A stretch of 64,000 nucleotides of DNA from Phytohabitans sp036906915 (GTDB lineage Bacteria; Actinomycetota; Actinomycetes; Mycobacteriales; Micromonosporaceae), in the NCBI RefSeq assembly GCF_036906915.1, contig NZ_JBAKHX010000011.1, positions 1 to 64,000 on the forward strand, read 5' to 3'. The notes beneath the pieces are model-generated. The model had not been told where the DNA came from. It did no database searches and was given only the letters and a program-made list of their open reading frames with translations. A program made the translations under genes and the position numbers. Every line of letters starts with the position of its first letter. Positions within the stretch are counted from its first letter, which is position 1. This document shows positions 1-4,436 of this stretch, in pieces.

Positions 1-1
1 C

Positions 2-67
2 GAGGGGCTCGTTGAGGGCATGACCGGCGTGCACCCGGACGCCCCCTTCGCTCTTTATCGACTCTGA
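2..67 (+). CDS. C-terminal end of an unidentified protein (partial)
   Basis: An open frame runs in from the left edge and ends at TGA 65-67, giving a 21-residue tail that ends in FALYRL. Too little is present to assign a family. Nothing else nearby continues it, and the next strand-opposed relic starts about 50 bases later. Confidence 0.4.
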   Translation, partial: EGLVEGMTGVHPDAPFALYRL

Positions 68-114
68 AGTCCTTGGGGACCCGCGCCGGCCCGGCTCACA
101 AGGTGTCGCGGCGA

Positions 115-705
115 CTATTTCGGCGGGTGCCCGGCCGCGCGCGCGTGAAGGAGCCGAACGTTGTCCTGCAACGCCGTCTGCGCGCGGAGGGTGTCGAGTT
201 CGCTGCTCACCTCGCGGATGACCTGGGCGTAGGTGTTGACCCGTTCGGCCAGTTCGGTGTGTCTGCGCGGAGACGCCGGTTGGCGGCTTCGAGGTCGGAG
301 ATCTTGCCGCTGAGGTGCTGGAACGCTGGCGGGACGCCGTTGGTAGCTCGTCGCTGTTCTTCGAAGGCTTGGCGTAGGTCGGGGTGTTTGTGGGTGAGGA
401 CCCAGCGTTTGGCGCTGCACGTCGGCGACGTAGGCGTCGAGGTGGGTGAGGGTGACCTAGCTGAGACGGCGGATGCCGCGGTCGGTGAGCCACTCGGTAA
501 ACGCGCGCAGGTAACGGAAGATCGCCACGATGGTGCGGATCGCGGGCCGCGTGAGGTTGTCCCCGGCCGGGCGCAGATCCGCCACGCCGATGTTTCCACG
601 ACGTGGCGAGCGAGCTGATGCCGGGGACCGGCAGCAACGCCGGCGCGCGGCGACGCTGGCCGGGAGGTAGGGCGCGAACCGCTTGCGAAGGCTGTCTGTG
701 TGCAA
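115..705 (-). pseudogene. Decayed tyrosine-integrase / DUF6262 transposon relic
   Basis: Read on the minus strand, this stretch begins with a segment like the N-terminal SAM-like part of a tyrosine recombinase (YLRAFTEWLTDRGIRR). It is broken by an in-frame TAG near 463 and resumes as THLDAYVADVQ. It then runs into a coiled-coil C-terminus resembling the transposon accessory family DUF6262 (SDLEAANRRLRAD, then a frameshift near 265 into ERVNTYAQVIREVSSELD). The stop codon, the frameshift and the apparent fusion of two families show a dead gene. It lies at the outer edge of the tRNA array and may be what remains of the element that carried it. Bases 706-977 hold no gene I can support. Confidence 0.45.
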
Positions 706-977
706 CAGCGAACCTGACCGATTCGGGCCCGGGAAGAACCCGGCCGAAAAGCCCGTTGCATTGATTGGACGCGGCCATCTACCGTGGACACCAACAGATC
801 AACCATCGCAGCAAGGGAGCCCGGACATGTTGTGGCACGCCACGTTCGAACCGCAGCGGTCACCGCTGTGCGGTTTCGCGGGCATGTCCTACACCGGGCG
901 ACCTATAGACATGACCGTCAACGAGAAGCCAAACCCGGGCCGGCGGCGAACGTAAACGCAGCACACACAGCGTCTAC

Positions 978-1011
978 GCCGCCCACCCAGACCAGGGATC
1001 GGGCGGCTTTT
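978..1011 (+). terminator. Hairpin with T-run just before the tRNA array
   Basis: GCCGCCC (978-984) pairs with GGGCGGC (1001-1007) and is followed by TTTT (1008-1011), the form of an intrinsic terminator. Only 22 bases separate it from the first tRNA, so either the array promoter lies upstream and reads through, or initiation occurs inside the array. Confidence 0.55.
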
Positions 1012-1033
1012 CGTTGTAGCACAACAGGCTCAT

Positions 1034-1107
1034 AGGGGTGTGGCGCAACAGGTAGTCGCGGCGGTCTCCAAAACCGTAGGTTGCAGGTTCGAATCCTGTC
1101 ACCCCTG
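1034..1107 (+). tRNA. tRNA-Trp(CCA)
   Basis: First gene of the array. The acceptor AGGGGTG pairs with CACCCCT, discriminator G73 is standard for Trp, and the anticodon loop CTCCAAA gives CCA. The T-arm is canonical. No CCA tail is encoded. The 108 bases to the next tRNA hold two small hairpins (1116-1129 and 1182-1208) and no gene. Confidence 0.9.
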
Positions 1108-1215
1108 CTTTGCCCTGCGCATTTATGCGCGGAATGGCATTGATAGTTGAGAATTCCACAGTGGATGGCATAACGAAGCCTGGCTACCGTCGCGTAATGG
1201 CGGTAGCCGGGCGAT

Positions 1216-1288
1216 CGGGAACGACCGGCACGGTGACCGGGCCTGGTTTGGGACCAGGAAGCAGCGCGTTCGACTCGCGCGTTCCCGA
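1216..1288 (+). tRNA. tRNA-Pro(TGG)
   Basis: The acceptor CGGGAAC/GTTCCCG starts with C1-G72 as expected for Pro and has A73. The anticodon loop TTTGGGA sits in the stem CCTGG/CCAGG. The D-arm is unusual (CCGG/CCGG stem). No CCA is encoded. One of three Pro genes in the array. Confidence 0.88.
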
Positions 1289-1292
1289 CGTT

Positions 1293-1365
1293 GGGCTTGT
1301 GGCGCAGTCGGTAGCGCGCCGCCGTGGCACGGCGGAGGTCCCCGGTTCGAACCCGGGCAGGTCCA
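1293..1365 (+). tRNA. tRNA-Ala(GGC)
   Basis: The acceptor GGGCTTG pairs with CAGGTCC (two G-U pairs, one at 3-70, the hallmark identity pair of Ala). The anticodon loop GTGGCAC is in a CCGCC/GGCGG stem. A73, no CCA encoded. It lies 4 bases after the Pro gene. Position 32 is G, which is unusual. Confidence 0.87.
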
Positions 1366-1371
1366 CGCACA

Positions 1372-1447
1372 TGGCCGTCAAGCTCAGGAGGTAGCAGCGT
1401 CCGGTTGAAGCCCGGAAGGTTCGCGGTTCGACGCCGCGGGCGGCCAC
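1372..1447 (+). tRNA. tRNA-Phe(GAA), somewhat degenerate
   Basis: The acceptor TGGCCGT pairs with GCGGCCA and the anticodon loop TTGAAGC lies in TCCGG/CCGGA. U1-A72 and C73 are unlike normal tRNA-Phe (G1-C72, A73), so charging by PheRS is uncertain. A GNRA-type hairpin (GGCGCG-GAGA-CGCGCC, 1452-1467) fills the gap to the next gene. Confidence 0.75.
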
Positions 1448-1476
1448 GTTCGGCGCGGAGACGCGCCGGCAGCCAT

Positions 1477-1550
1477 GGGCCGTTGGAGCAAGGTGGCAGC
1501 TCACTTGACTCTCGATCAAGAGGTTACGGGTTCGAGCCCCGTACGGCCTA
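1477..1550 (+). tRNA. tRNA-Glu(CTC)
   Basis: The acceptor GGGCCGT pairs with ACGGCCT and the D-stem GAGC pairs with GCTC. The anticodon loop CTCTCGA in CTTGA/TCAAG reads CTC. A73, no encoded CCA. G at position 37 is atypical for Glu. Confidence 0.78.
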
Positions 1551-1561
1551 CGCAGCACGAT

Positions 1562-1634
1562 GCGGTAGTAGCTCATCCGGTAGAGCGGCTGGCTTCCAAC
1601 CAGCAGGCGCGGGGTTCGAGTCCCCGCTACCGCT
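1562..1634 (+). tRNA. tRNA-Gly(TCC)
   Basis: The acceptor GCGGTAG/CTACCGC is perfect, with discriminator U73 as usual for bacterial Gly. The anticodon loop CTTCCAA in GCTGG/CCAGC gives TCC. The D- and T-arms are canonical. No CCA encoded. Confidence 0.93.
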
Positions 1635-1640
1635 CAACGT

Positions 1641-1717
1641 TCCGGGGTGCGGTGTTGGCAGCCGCGACGGGACTTTGGATCCCGGCACAGACGCAGGTTC
1701 GATTCCTGCACCCGGAG
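1641..1717 (+). tRNA. tRNA-Gln(TTG), CCA encoded
   Basis: U1-A72 and G73 match Gln identity. The acceptor TCCGGG pairs over six bases with one G-A mismatch at pair 7. The anticodon loop CTTTGGA in CGGGA/TCCCG gives TTG. The CCA end is encoded at 1718-1720. Confidence 0.87.
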
Positions 1718-1721
1718 CCAT

Positions 1722-1794
1722 GCCGAGGTAGCCCAAGGGGAGAGGCAGCCGGTTCAAACCCGGTACAGCGCGGGTTCGACCCCCGCTCTCGGCA
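1722..1794 (+). tRNA. tRNA with CAA anticodon (Leu by anticodon) on a short-variable-arm body
   Basis: The acceptor GCCGAGG pairs with TCTCGGC, A73. The anticodon loop TTCAAAC in GCCGG/CCGGT gives CAA. Bacterial tRNA-Leu normally has a long variable arm, but here only about five bases (ACAGC) separate the anticodon and T stems. A leucine anticodon therefore sits on a type I scaffold, and its charging identity is uncertain. Confidence 0.7.
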
Positions 1795-1799
1795 CGCAC

Positions 1800-1834
1800 G
1801 CCGTCGTGGCGGTTCGATTCCGCACGTCGGCTCC
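1800..1834 (+). ncRNA. tRNA minihelix relic: acceptor stem plus T-arm only
   Basis: GCCGTCGT (1800-1807) pairs with ACGTCGGC (1824-1831) with a single T-T mismatch. Inside it GCGG (1809-1812) pairs with CCGC (1820-1823) around a perfect T-loop TTCGATT (1813-1819), with G1808 bulged. This is a tRNA from which the D and anticodon arms are absent. It sits in register between two tRNA genes. It may be a deletion relic or a processed stable hairpin. Confidence 0.6.
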
Positions 1835-1836
1835 CT

Positions 1837-1909
1837 GCGGTTGTAGCTCAGTAGGTAGAGCGCGACGTTGCCAACGTCGAGGTCGCCGGTTCGAATCCGG
1901 CCTGCCGCT
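1837..1909 (+). tRNA. tRNA-Gly(GCC), CCA encoded
   Basis: The acceptor GCGGTTG pairs with CTGCCGC (one mismatch), U73, with CCA encoded at 1910-1912. The anticodon loop TTGCCAA in CGACG/CGTCG gives GCC. It directly precedes the HNH gene. Confidence 0.9.
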
Positions 1910-1949
1910 CCATCCCACCGGCCATCACGACATGGAGGGGAGGTATCCG

Positions 1950-2390
1950 GTGGACGTCCTGGTCATCAACGCCGACTTCGGCCCGCTCCACCGGGTCAGT
2001 CTCCGTCACGCCGTGCGGATGCTGGTGCGGAGGGTTGCCGAGGTTCACGAAGCACAACCCGACCGGGTGATCGGTGTCTACCCGGTCCCCACGGTCGTCC
2101 GTCTGGTGCGGTACGTGGTCACCCGCTGGCGGTACGGCTCGGGCCCGCCCTGGTCGCGTCCCGGCGTCCTGATCCGCGACGACCGGGTGTGCGGCTACTG
2201 CGGCGGTCATGCCACAACCGTCGACCACATCCTGCCCCGCTCCCGCGGCGGCAGGAACACCTGGCTCAACACCATTGCGGCCTGTGGCGGCTGCAATCAG
2301 CGCAAGGGCGACCGCACACCGGCTGAGGCTGGGATGCGGTTGCTGTTCGAGGCGACCGCCCCGTCGTGGGCGGCGCTCGCAGCGCGCTGA
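1950..2390 (+). CDS. HNH endonuclease embedded in the tRNA array
   Basis: Predicted 146-residue HNH nuclease. The fold is marked by a first zinc Cys pair CGYCGG at residues 81-84, the catalytic DH at 92-93 (TTVDHILPRSRGG), the central Asn (GGRNTWLNT) and the second Cys pair in ACGGCNQRKG, with little after it. I chose GTG 1950 because GGAGGGGAGG (1935-1944) lies at correct spacing; ATG 1932 is in frame but overlaps that site. Close relatives are common in actinobacteriophages and near phage tRNA clusters (known of the family, recalled). It is the only protein gene among the tRNAs and may act as a homing-type nuclease that spreads or reshuffles the array. DNA is the likely substrate, but an RNA role is not excluded. 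Confidence 0.9.
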   Translation: MDVLVINADFGPLHRVSLRHAVRMLVRRVAEVHEAQPDRVIGVYPVPTVVRLVRYVVTRWRYGSGPPWSRPGVLIRDDRVCGYCGGHATTVDHILPRSRGGRNTWLNTIAACGGCNQRKGDRTPAEAGMRLLFEATAPSWAALAAR

Positions 2391-2394
2391 TGGT

Positions 2395-2432
2395 GCGGCC
2401 GGCGGCACTCTCTCGCCCGCCGGCCGCTCTTT
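2395..2432 (+). terminator. Strong terminator after the HNH gene
   Basis: An 11-bp perfect stem, GCGGCCGGCGG (2395-2405) with CCGCCGGCCGC (2417-2427), is followed by TCTTT. It starts five bases after the HNH stop and ends on the first base of the next tRNA, so it could separate two transcription blocks of the array. Confidence 0.8.
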
Positions 2433-2503
2433 GGGAGCTGATGTAACCGGCAGCATGGTTGCCTCTGAAGCAGCTCGTTCAGGTTCGAATCCTGGGCTCC
2501 CAG
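2432..2503 (+). tRNA. tRNA-Gln(CTG)
   Basis: The acceptor TGGGAGC/GCTCCCA is perfect, with U1-A72 and G73 as expected for Gln. The anticodon loop CTCTGAA in GTTGC/GCAGC gives CTG. With the TTG gene at 1641 both Gln codons are covered. Confidence 0.88.
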
Positions 2504-2539
2504 CGATATCGCGAGTACGGCTCTCGCTGCCGGCTCCAT

Positions 2540-2612
2540 GCCAGCGCAGCACGACGGGTGGTGCACCGGATTCGTAACCCGGAGGTAGGGCGTTCGAGCC
2601 GCCCCGCTGGCT
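2540..2612 (+). tRNA. tRNA-Thr(CGT)
   Basis: The acceptor GCCAGCG/CGCTGGC is perfect and so is the T-arm GGGCG/CGCCC. The anticodon loop TTCGTAA gives CGT. The anticodon stem has an A-C mismatch next to the loop (31-39). U73. It is the only Thr gene of the array. Confidence 0.82.
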
Positions 2613-2618
2613 CTCATG

Positions 2619-2690
2619 GGTCCGTAGCTCATTTGGTAGAGCGCGGCTCTCGCAAACGGAGGCGCCCGGTTCGACTCCGGCACCCTCCGC
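2619..2690 (+). tRNA. Chimeric or degenerate tRNA, anticodon CGC (Ala)
   Basis: The D-arm TAGCTC..GGTAGAGC and the loop CTCGCAA (CGC) are clear and a CCA follows at 2691 after G, but the ends do not pair. The 5' end is GGGTCCG, while the 3' strand ACCCTCC would need GGAGGGT. The anticodon stem also pairs poorly. It looks like two half tRNAs joined by recombination in the shared D-arm sequence. Confidence 0.55.
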
Positions 2691-2693
2691 CAG

Positions 2694-2767
2694 GTCGTCG
2701 TGGCCAAGCAGGTGAAGGCACTTCGCTGATAACGAAGAGATCGCTGGTTCGAGCCCAGCCGACGACA
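2694..2767 (+). tRNA. tRNA-Ile(GAT)
   Basis: The acceptor GTCGTCG/CGACGAC, anticodon stem CTTCG/CGAAG with loop CTGATAA (GAT) and T-stem GCTGG/CCAGC are all perfect. A73 suits Ile. No CCA encoded. Confidence 0.92.
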
Positions 2768-2772
2768 CTCAT

Positions 2773-2844
2773 GCCCACGTGGTCCAACGGACAAGACGCA
2801 GGTCTACGAAACCTGAGATCGGGGTTCGATTCCCTGCGTGGGCA
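2773..2844 (+). tRNA. tRNA-Arg(ACG)
   Basis: The acceptor GCCCACG/CGTGGGC is perfect. The loop CTACGAA in CAGGT/ACCTG gives ACG, whose A34 would need conversion to inosine by TadA to read CGN codons. A73, no CCA. One of four Arg genes in the array. Confidence 0.92.
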
Positions 2845-2850
2845 CTCAAT

Positions 2851-2924
2851 CGGGACGTGGCGCAGCTTGGTAGCGCTCGCGGCTGGGGGCCGCGCGGTCG
2901 TCGGTTCGAATCCGGCCGTCCCGA
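2851..2924 (+). tRNA. tRNA-Pro(GGG), CCA encoded
   Basis: The acceptor CGGGACG/CGTCCCG has C1-G72 as in Pro, A73, and an encoded CCA at 2925-2927. The loop CTGGGGG in CGCGG/CCGCG gives GGG. Confidence 0.93.
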
Positions 2925-2928
2925 CCAA

Positions 2929-3002
2929 CGGGTTGTGGCTCAGCTTGGTAGAGCACTGCGTTCGGGACGCAGGGGTCGTGGGTTCGAATCCCGCCAACCC
3001 GA
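2929..3002 (+). tRNA. tRNA-Pro(CGG)
   Basis: The acceptor CGGGTTG/CAACCCG, anticodon stem CTGCG/CGCAG and loop TTCGGGA (CGG) are all well formed. With the TGG and GGG genes it completes a full Pro set. It starts one base after the CCA of the preceding gene. Confidence 0.93.
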
Positions 3003-3006
3003 CTGT

Positions 3007-3090
3007 GGAAGGCAGCGCGGCGTGGGCCGCAGCCGGCCTCGAAAGCCGGAGCCCGGTGAAAGCCGGCGGGTTCGACTCCTGGGCCTTCCG
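3007..3090 (+). tRNA. tRNA-Ser(CGA), long variable arm, CCA encoded
   Basis: A class II tRNA of 84 bases. The acceptor GGAAGGC/GCCTTCC and G73 suit Ser; the loop CTCGAAA in CCGGC/GCCGG gives CGA. A variable-arm hairpin (about 3050-3066) is present. CCA is encoded at 3091-3093. Confidence 0.92.
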
Positions 3091-3094
3091 CCAC

Positions 3095-3165
3095 GGGTCG
3101 CGAGCATGACGGTAATGCTGCGGGCTCTTACCCCGTAGACCGAGGTTCGACTCCTCGGCGGCCCA
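3095..3165 (+). tRNA. tRNA-Lys(CTT), CCA encoded
   Basis: The acceptor GGGTCGC pairs with GCGGCCC. The T-arm CGAGG/CCTCG is canonical. The loop CTCTTAC gives CTT. A73 suits Lys. CCA is encoded at 3166-3168. Confidence 0.88.
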
Positions 3166-3172
3166 CCACCAT

Positions 3173-3244
3173 GCGGCACGTGCGCTGGATGCGCTTGTCG
3201 GCCTCCTAAGCCGACTGTGCTGGGTTCGACTCCCAGGTGTCGCA
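3173..3244 (+). tRNA. tRNA-Arg(CCT), CCA encoded
   Basis: The acceptor GCGGCAC pairs with GTGTCGC. The loop CTCCTAA in TCGGC/GCCGA gives CCT, for the rare AGG codon. A73 and CCA at 3245-3247 are present. A minor-codon tRNA of this kind is typical of phage and plasmid tRNA clusters. Confidence 0.9.
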
Positions 3245-3250
3245 CCATCC

Positions 3251-3322
3251 CTCTCGGTAGCTCAACGACCAAGCGGCGGGCTTCTACCCCGCGGCATGCG
3301 CGTTGGAGTCGGGCCCGAGGGG
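3251..3322 (+). tRNA. tRNA-Arg(TCT) with altered T-loop, CCA encoded
   Basis: The acceptor CTCTCGG pairs with CCGAGGG, followed by G73 and CCA (3323-3325). The loop CTTCTAC in GCGGG/CCCGC gives TCT, for rare AGA codons. The T-loop reads TTGGAGT rather than TTCGAxT, losing the C56 that contacts the D-loop, and the T-stem has one mismatch. Folding may be impaired. Confidence 0.72.
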
Positions 3323-3326
3323 CCAC

Positions 3327-3399
3327 GCCGCCCGCGCCTGACCGGACGGGCTCCTGACTTTTACTCAGGATTGACGGGGTTCGAGTCCTCGGGGCGGCA
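3327..3399 (+). tRNA. tRNA-Lys(TTT)
   Basis: The acceptor GCCGCCC/GGGCGGC is perfect, with the T-arm CGGGG/CCTCG (one G-U pair). The loop CTTTTAC in CCTGA/TCAGG gives TTT. A73, no CCA. With the CTT gene both Lys codons are served. Confidence 0.9.
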
Positions 3400-3400
3400 C

Positions 3401-3474
3401 TGCGGGTAGGAGCACCGGTCGTGCTCAACGGTCTCATAAGCCGAGTCAGGTGGGTTCGACTCCCACACCCGCTC
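3401..3474 (+). tRNA. tRNA-Met(CAT)
   Basis: The acceptor GCGGGT pairs with ACCCGC; the outermost T1-T72 do not pair. The D-stem GAGC/GCTC and T-stem GTGGG/CCCAC are good. The loop CTCATAA gives CAT on a weak anticodon stem. The unpaired 1-72 is reminiscent of initiator tRNA, but the three G-C pairs of an initiator anticodon stem are missing. An Ile2 (lysidine) role cannot be excluded. Confidence 0.75.
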
Positions 3475-3476
3475 CC

Positions 3477-3550
3477 GTTCCGGTAGCTCAGCCCGGCAGA
3501 GCACCGCCTCGACACGGCGGAGGTCCCTGGTTCGATCCCAGGTCGGAACA
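3477..3550 (+). tRNA. tRNA-Val(GAC) with C33
   Basis: The acceptor GTTCCGG/TCGGAAC and T-stem CCTGG/CCAGG are good and A73 suits Val. The loop is TCGACAC, so the normally invariant U33 is C. The other Val gene of the array (3881) shares this change. Confidence 0.85.
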
Positions 3551-3555
3551 CGCAA

Positions 3556-3626
3556 CGCGCCTTCGGCTATGGGTAGGCCGCTGGGCTTTCACCCCGGCAA
3601 AGCGGGTTCGAGTCCCGCAGGCGCGA
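3556..3626 (+). tRNA. tRNA-Glu(TTC), CCA encoded
   Basis: The acceptor CGCGCCT/AGGCGCG and T-stem GCGGG/CCCGC are perfect. The loop CTTTCAC in CTGGG/CCCGG gives TTC. A73 and CCA at 3627-3629. C1-G72 is unusual for Glu (normally G1-C72). Confidence 0.87.
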
Positions 3627-3630
3627 CCAT

Positions 3631-3701
3631 TTCGGCGTCGTTCAACGGCAGGACGCGGGGCTGTTAACTCCGTCATGGCAGTTCGAATCTGCCCGCCGAA
3701 G
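3631..3701 (+). tRNA. tRNA-Asn(GTT)
   Basis: The acceptor TTCGGCG/CGCCGAA begins with U1 as bacterial Asn does, G73. The T-stem GGCAG/CTGCC is perfect and the loop CTGTTAA in CGGGG/CTCCG gives GTT. Confidence 0.9.
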
Positions 3702-3706
3702 CACAA

Positions 3707-3790
3707 GGAGGAGCCGGCTGGCTACGGAAACGCCGCTGGAAACGGCGTACGGGCTCAGGCCCGTCGCGGGTTCGAATCCCGCTCCCTCCG
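3707..3790 (+). tRNA. tRNA-Ser(GGA), long variable arm
   Basis: A class II tRNA. The acceptor GGAGGAG pairs with TCCCTCC apart from one A-C mismatch. G73. The loop CTGGAAA in the ACGCCG/CGGCGT region gives GGA. The variable hairpin ACGGGC/GCCCGT is perfect. No CCA. Confidence 0.9.
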
Positions 3791-3796
3791 CGTCAT

Positions 3797-3871
3797 GCCC
3801 GCGTCGCCCAACAGGTCAGGGCAGCGCTCTTATACGGCGTACAGGTGTGGGTTCAAATCCCGCCGCGGGCA
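3797..3871 (+). tRNA. tRNA-Ile(TAT)
   Basis: The acceptor GCCCGCG/CGCGGGC is perfect. The loop CTTATAC gives TAT, which reads the rare AUA codon directly instead of by the lysidine-modified CAT tRNA most bacteria use. The anticodon stem is held partly by G-U pairs. A73, T-loop TTCAAAT. Confidence 0.83.
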
Positions 3872-3880
3872 CGCGGTGAG

Positions 3881-3954
3881 GCTCGTGTAGCTCAACTGGG
3901 AGAGCGCCGGTCCTACAAACCGGGGGTTTGCAGGTTCGAGTCCTGCCGCGAGCA
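3881..3954 (+). tRNA. tRNA-Val(TAC) with C33
   Basis: The acceptor GCTCGTG/CGCGAGC, T-arm GCAGG/CCTGC and anticodon stem CCGGT/ACCGG are good; A73. The loop CCTACAA carries C33 instead of U33, as in the Val(GAC) gene. Confidence 0.85.
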
Positions 3955-3956
3955 CG

Positions 3957-4030
3957 GTGGCTGTGGTGTACCGGTGGTGCACGCCAGATTGTGGCTCTGG
4001 AAGGCGCGGGTTCGACTCCCCGCAGCTACC
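3957..4030 (+). tRNA. tRNA-His(GTG)
   Basis: The acceptor GTGGCTG/CAGCTAC is followed by C73, the discriminator specific to His. The loop TTGTGGC in CCAGA/TCTGG gives GTG. G3956 immediately upstream could serve as G-1. Confidence 0.92.
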
Positions 4031-4034
4031 CCAA

Positions 4035-4106
4035 GCAGGCGCTCACGCGGCGCGAGGCGCTGCCTGTAAAGCAGTAGCCCTGTGGGTTCGACTCCTGCCG
4101 CCTGCA
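4035..4106 (+). tRNA. tRNA-Tyr(GTA), CCA encoded
   Basis: The acceptor GCAGGCG/CGCCTGC is perfect, A73, CCA at 4107-4109. The loop CTGTAAA in GCTGC/GCAGT gives GTA. Bacterial Tyr normally has a long variable arm; here it is short, another type I body under an anticodon that usually goes with class II. Confidence 0.82.
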
Positions 4107-4110
4107 CCAT

Positions 4111-4182
4111 GCCCTCGTAGCGCAGCGGAAGCGCGCAGCCCTCCGAAGGCCGAGGCCGCTGGTTCGAATCCAGCCGGGGGCG
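4111..4182 (+). tRNA. tRNA-Arg(CCG) of the array
   Basis: The acceptor GCCCTCG/CGGGGGC pairs with one G-U, G73. The loop CTCCGAA gives CCG; the anticodon stem has one A-C mismatch. It duplicates the anticodon of the chromosomal tRNA-Arg at 46239-46310, the target of the integrated element, but is a different gene. Confidence 0.87.
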
Positions 4183-4187
4183 CTCAT

Positions 4188-4270
4188 GACTTCGTGGAAG
4201 CTCCGGGTGGAGCTGGCCGCCTGCAAAGCGGTTCCTTCAAGGTATTCCCGTTCGACTCGGGGCGAGGTCT
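4188..4270 (+). tRNA. tRNA-Cys(GCA)
   Basis: The acceptor GACTTCG pairs with CGAGGTC and is followed by U73, the major Cys identity base. The loop CTGCAAA in GCCGC/GCGGT gives GCA. The variable region is enlarged (about 12 bases, CCTTCAAGG can form a small hairpin), which is unusual. Confidence 0.85.
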
Positions 4271-4293
4271 CGATTGCCATCCACTGTGGATCT

Positions 4294-4365
4294 CGCAGGC
4301 GGGCGCTGGCTGCCCAGCCGCTGCTCATAACGGCGGACAGCCCGGTTCGACACCGGGGCCTGCGA
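4294..4365 (+). tRNA. tRNA-Met or tRNA-Ile2 (CAT)
   Basis: The acceptor CGCAGGC/GCCTGCG is perfect, A73. The loop CTCATAA in CGCTG/CGGCG gives CAT. It lacks the initiator G-C triplet. With an Ile(TAT) gene present an Ile2 role is less needed, so elongator Met is the simplest reading. Last canonical tRNA of the array. Confidence 0.78.
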
Positions 4366-4436
4366 CAAGGGAACCACGACAGCGTCCACAATGGTGTGTT
4401 GAACCGGTTCCTGACGCACCTCTCGGTGCGCTGGCT

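Noticed and set aside
1034..4365. Many ORFs of 60-300 codons in all frames across the tRNA array
   Set aside because: They repeat tRNA-derived peptides such as GSNPG, RVRFP or GFEP, start and stop inside tRNAs, and lack ribosome sites except for the HNH gene.
1034..4365. CRISPR array
   Set aside because: The recurring GGTTCGA and TAGCTCA elements are tRNA T- and D-arms. Spacing varies and the units fold as tRNAs.
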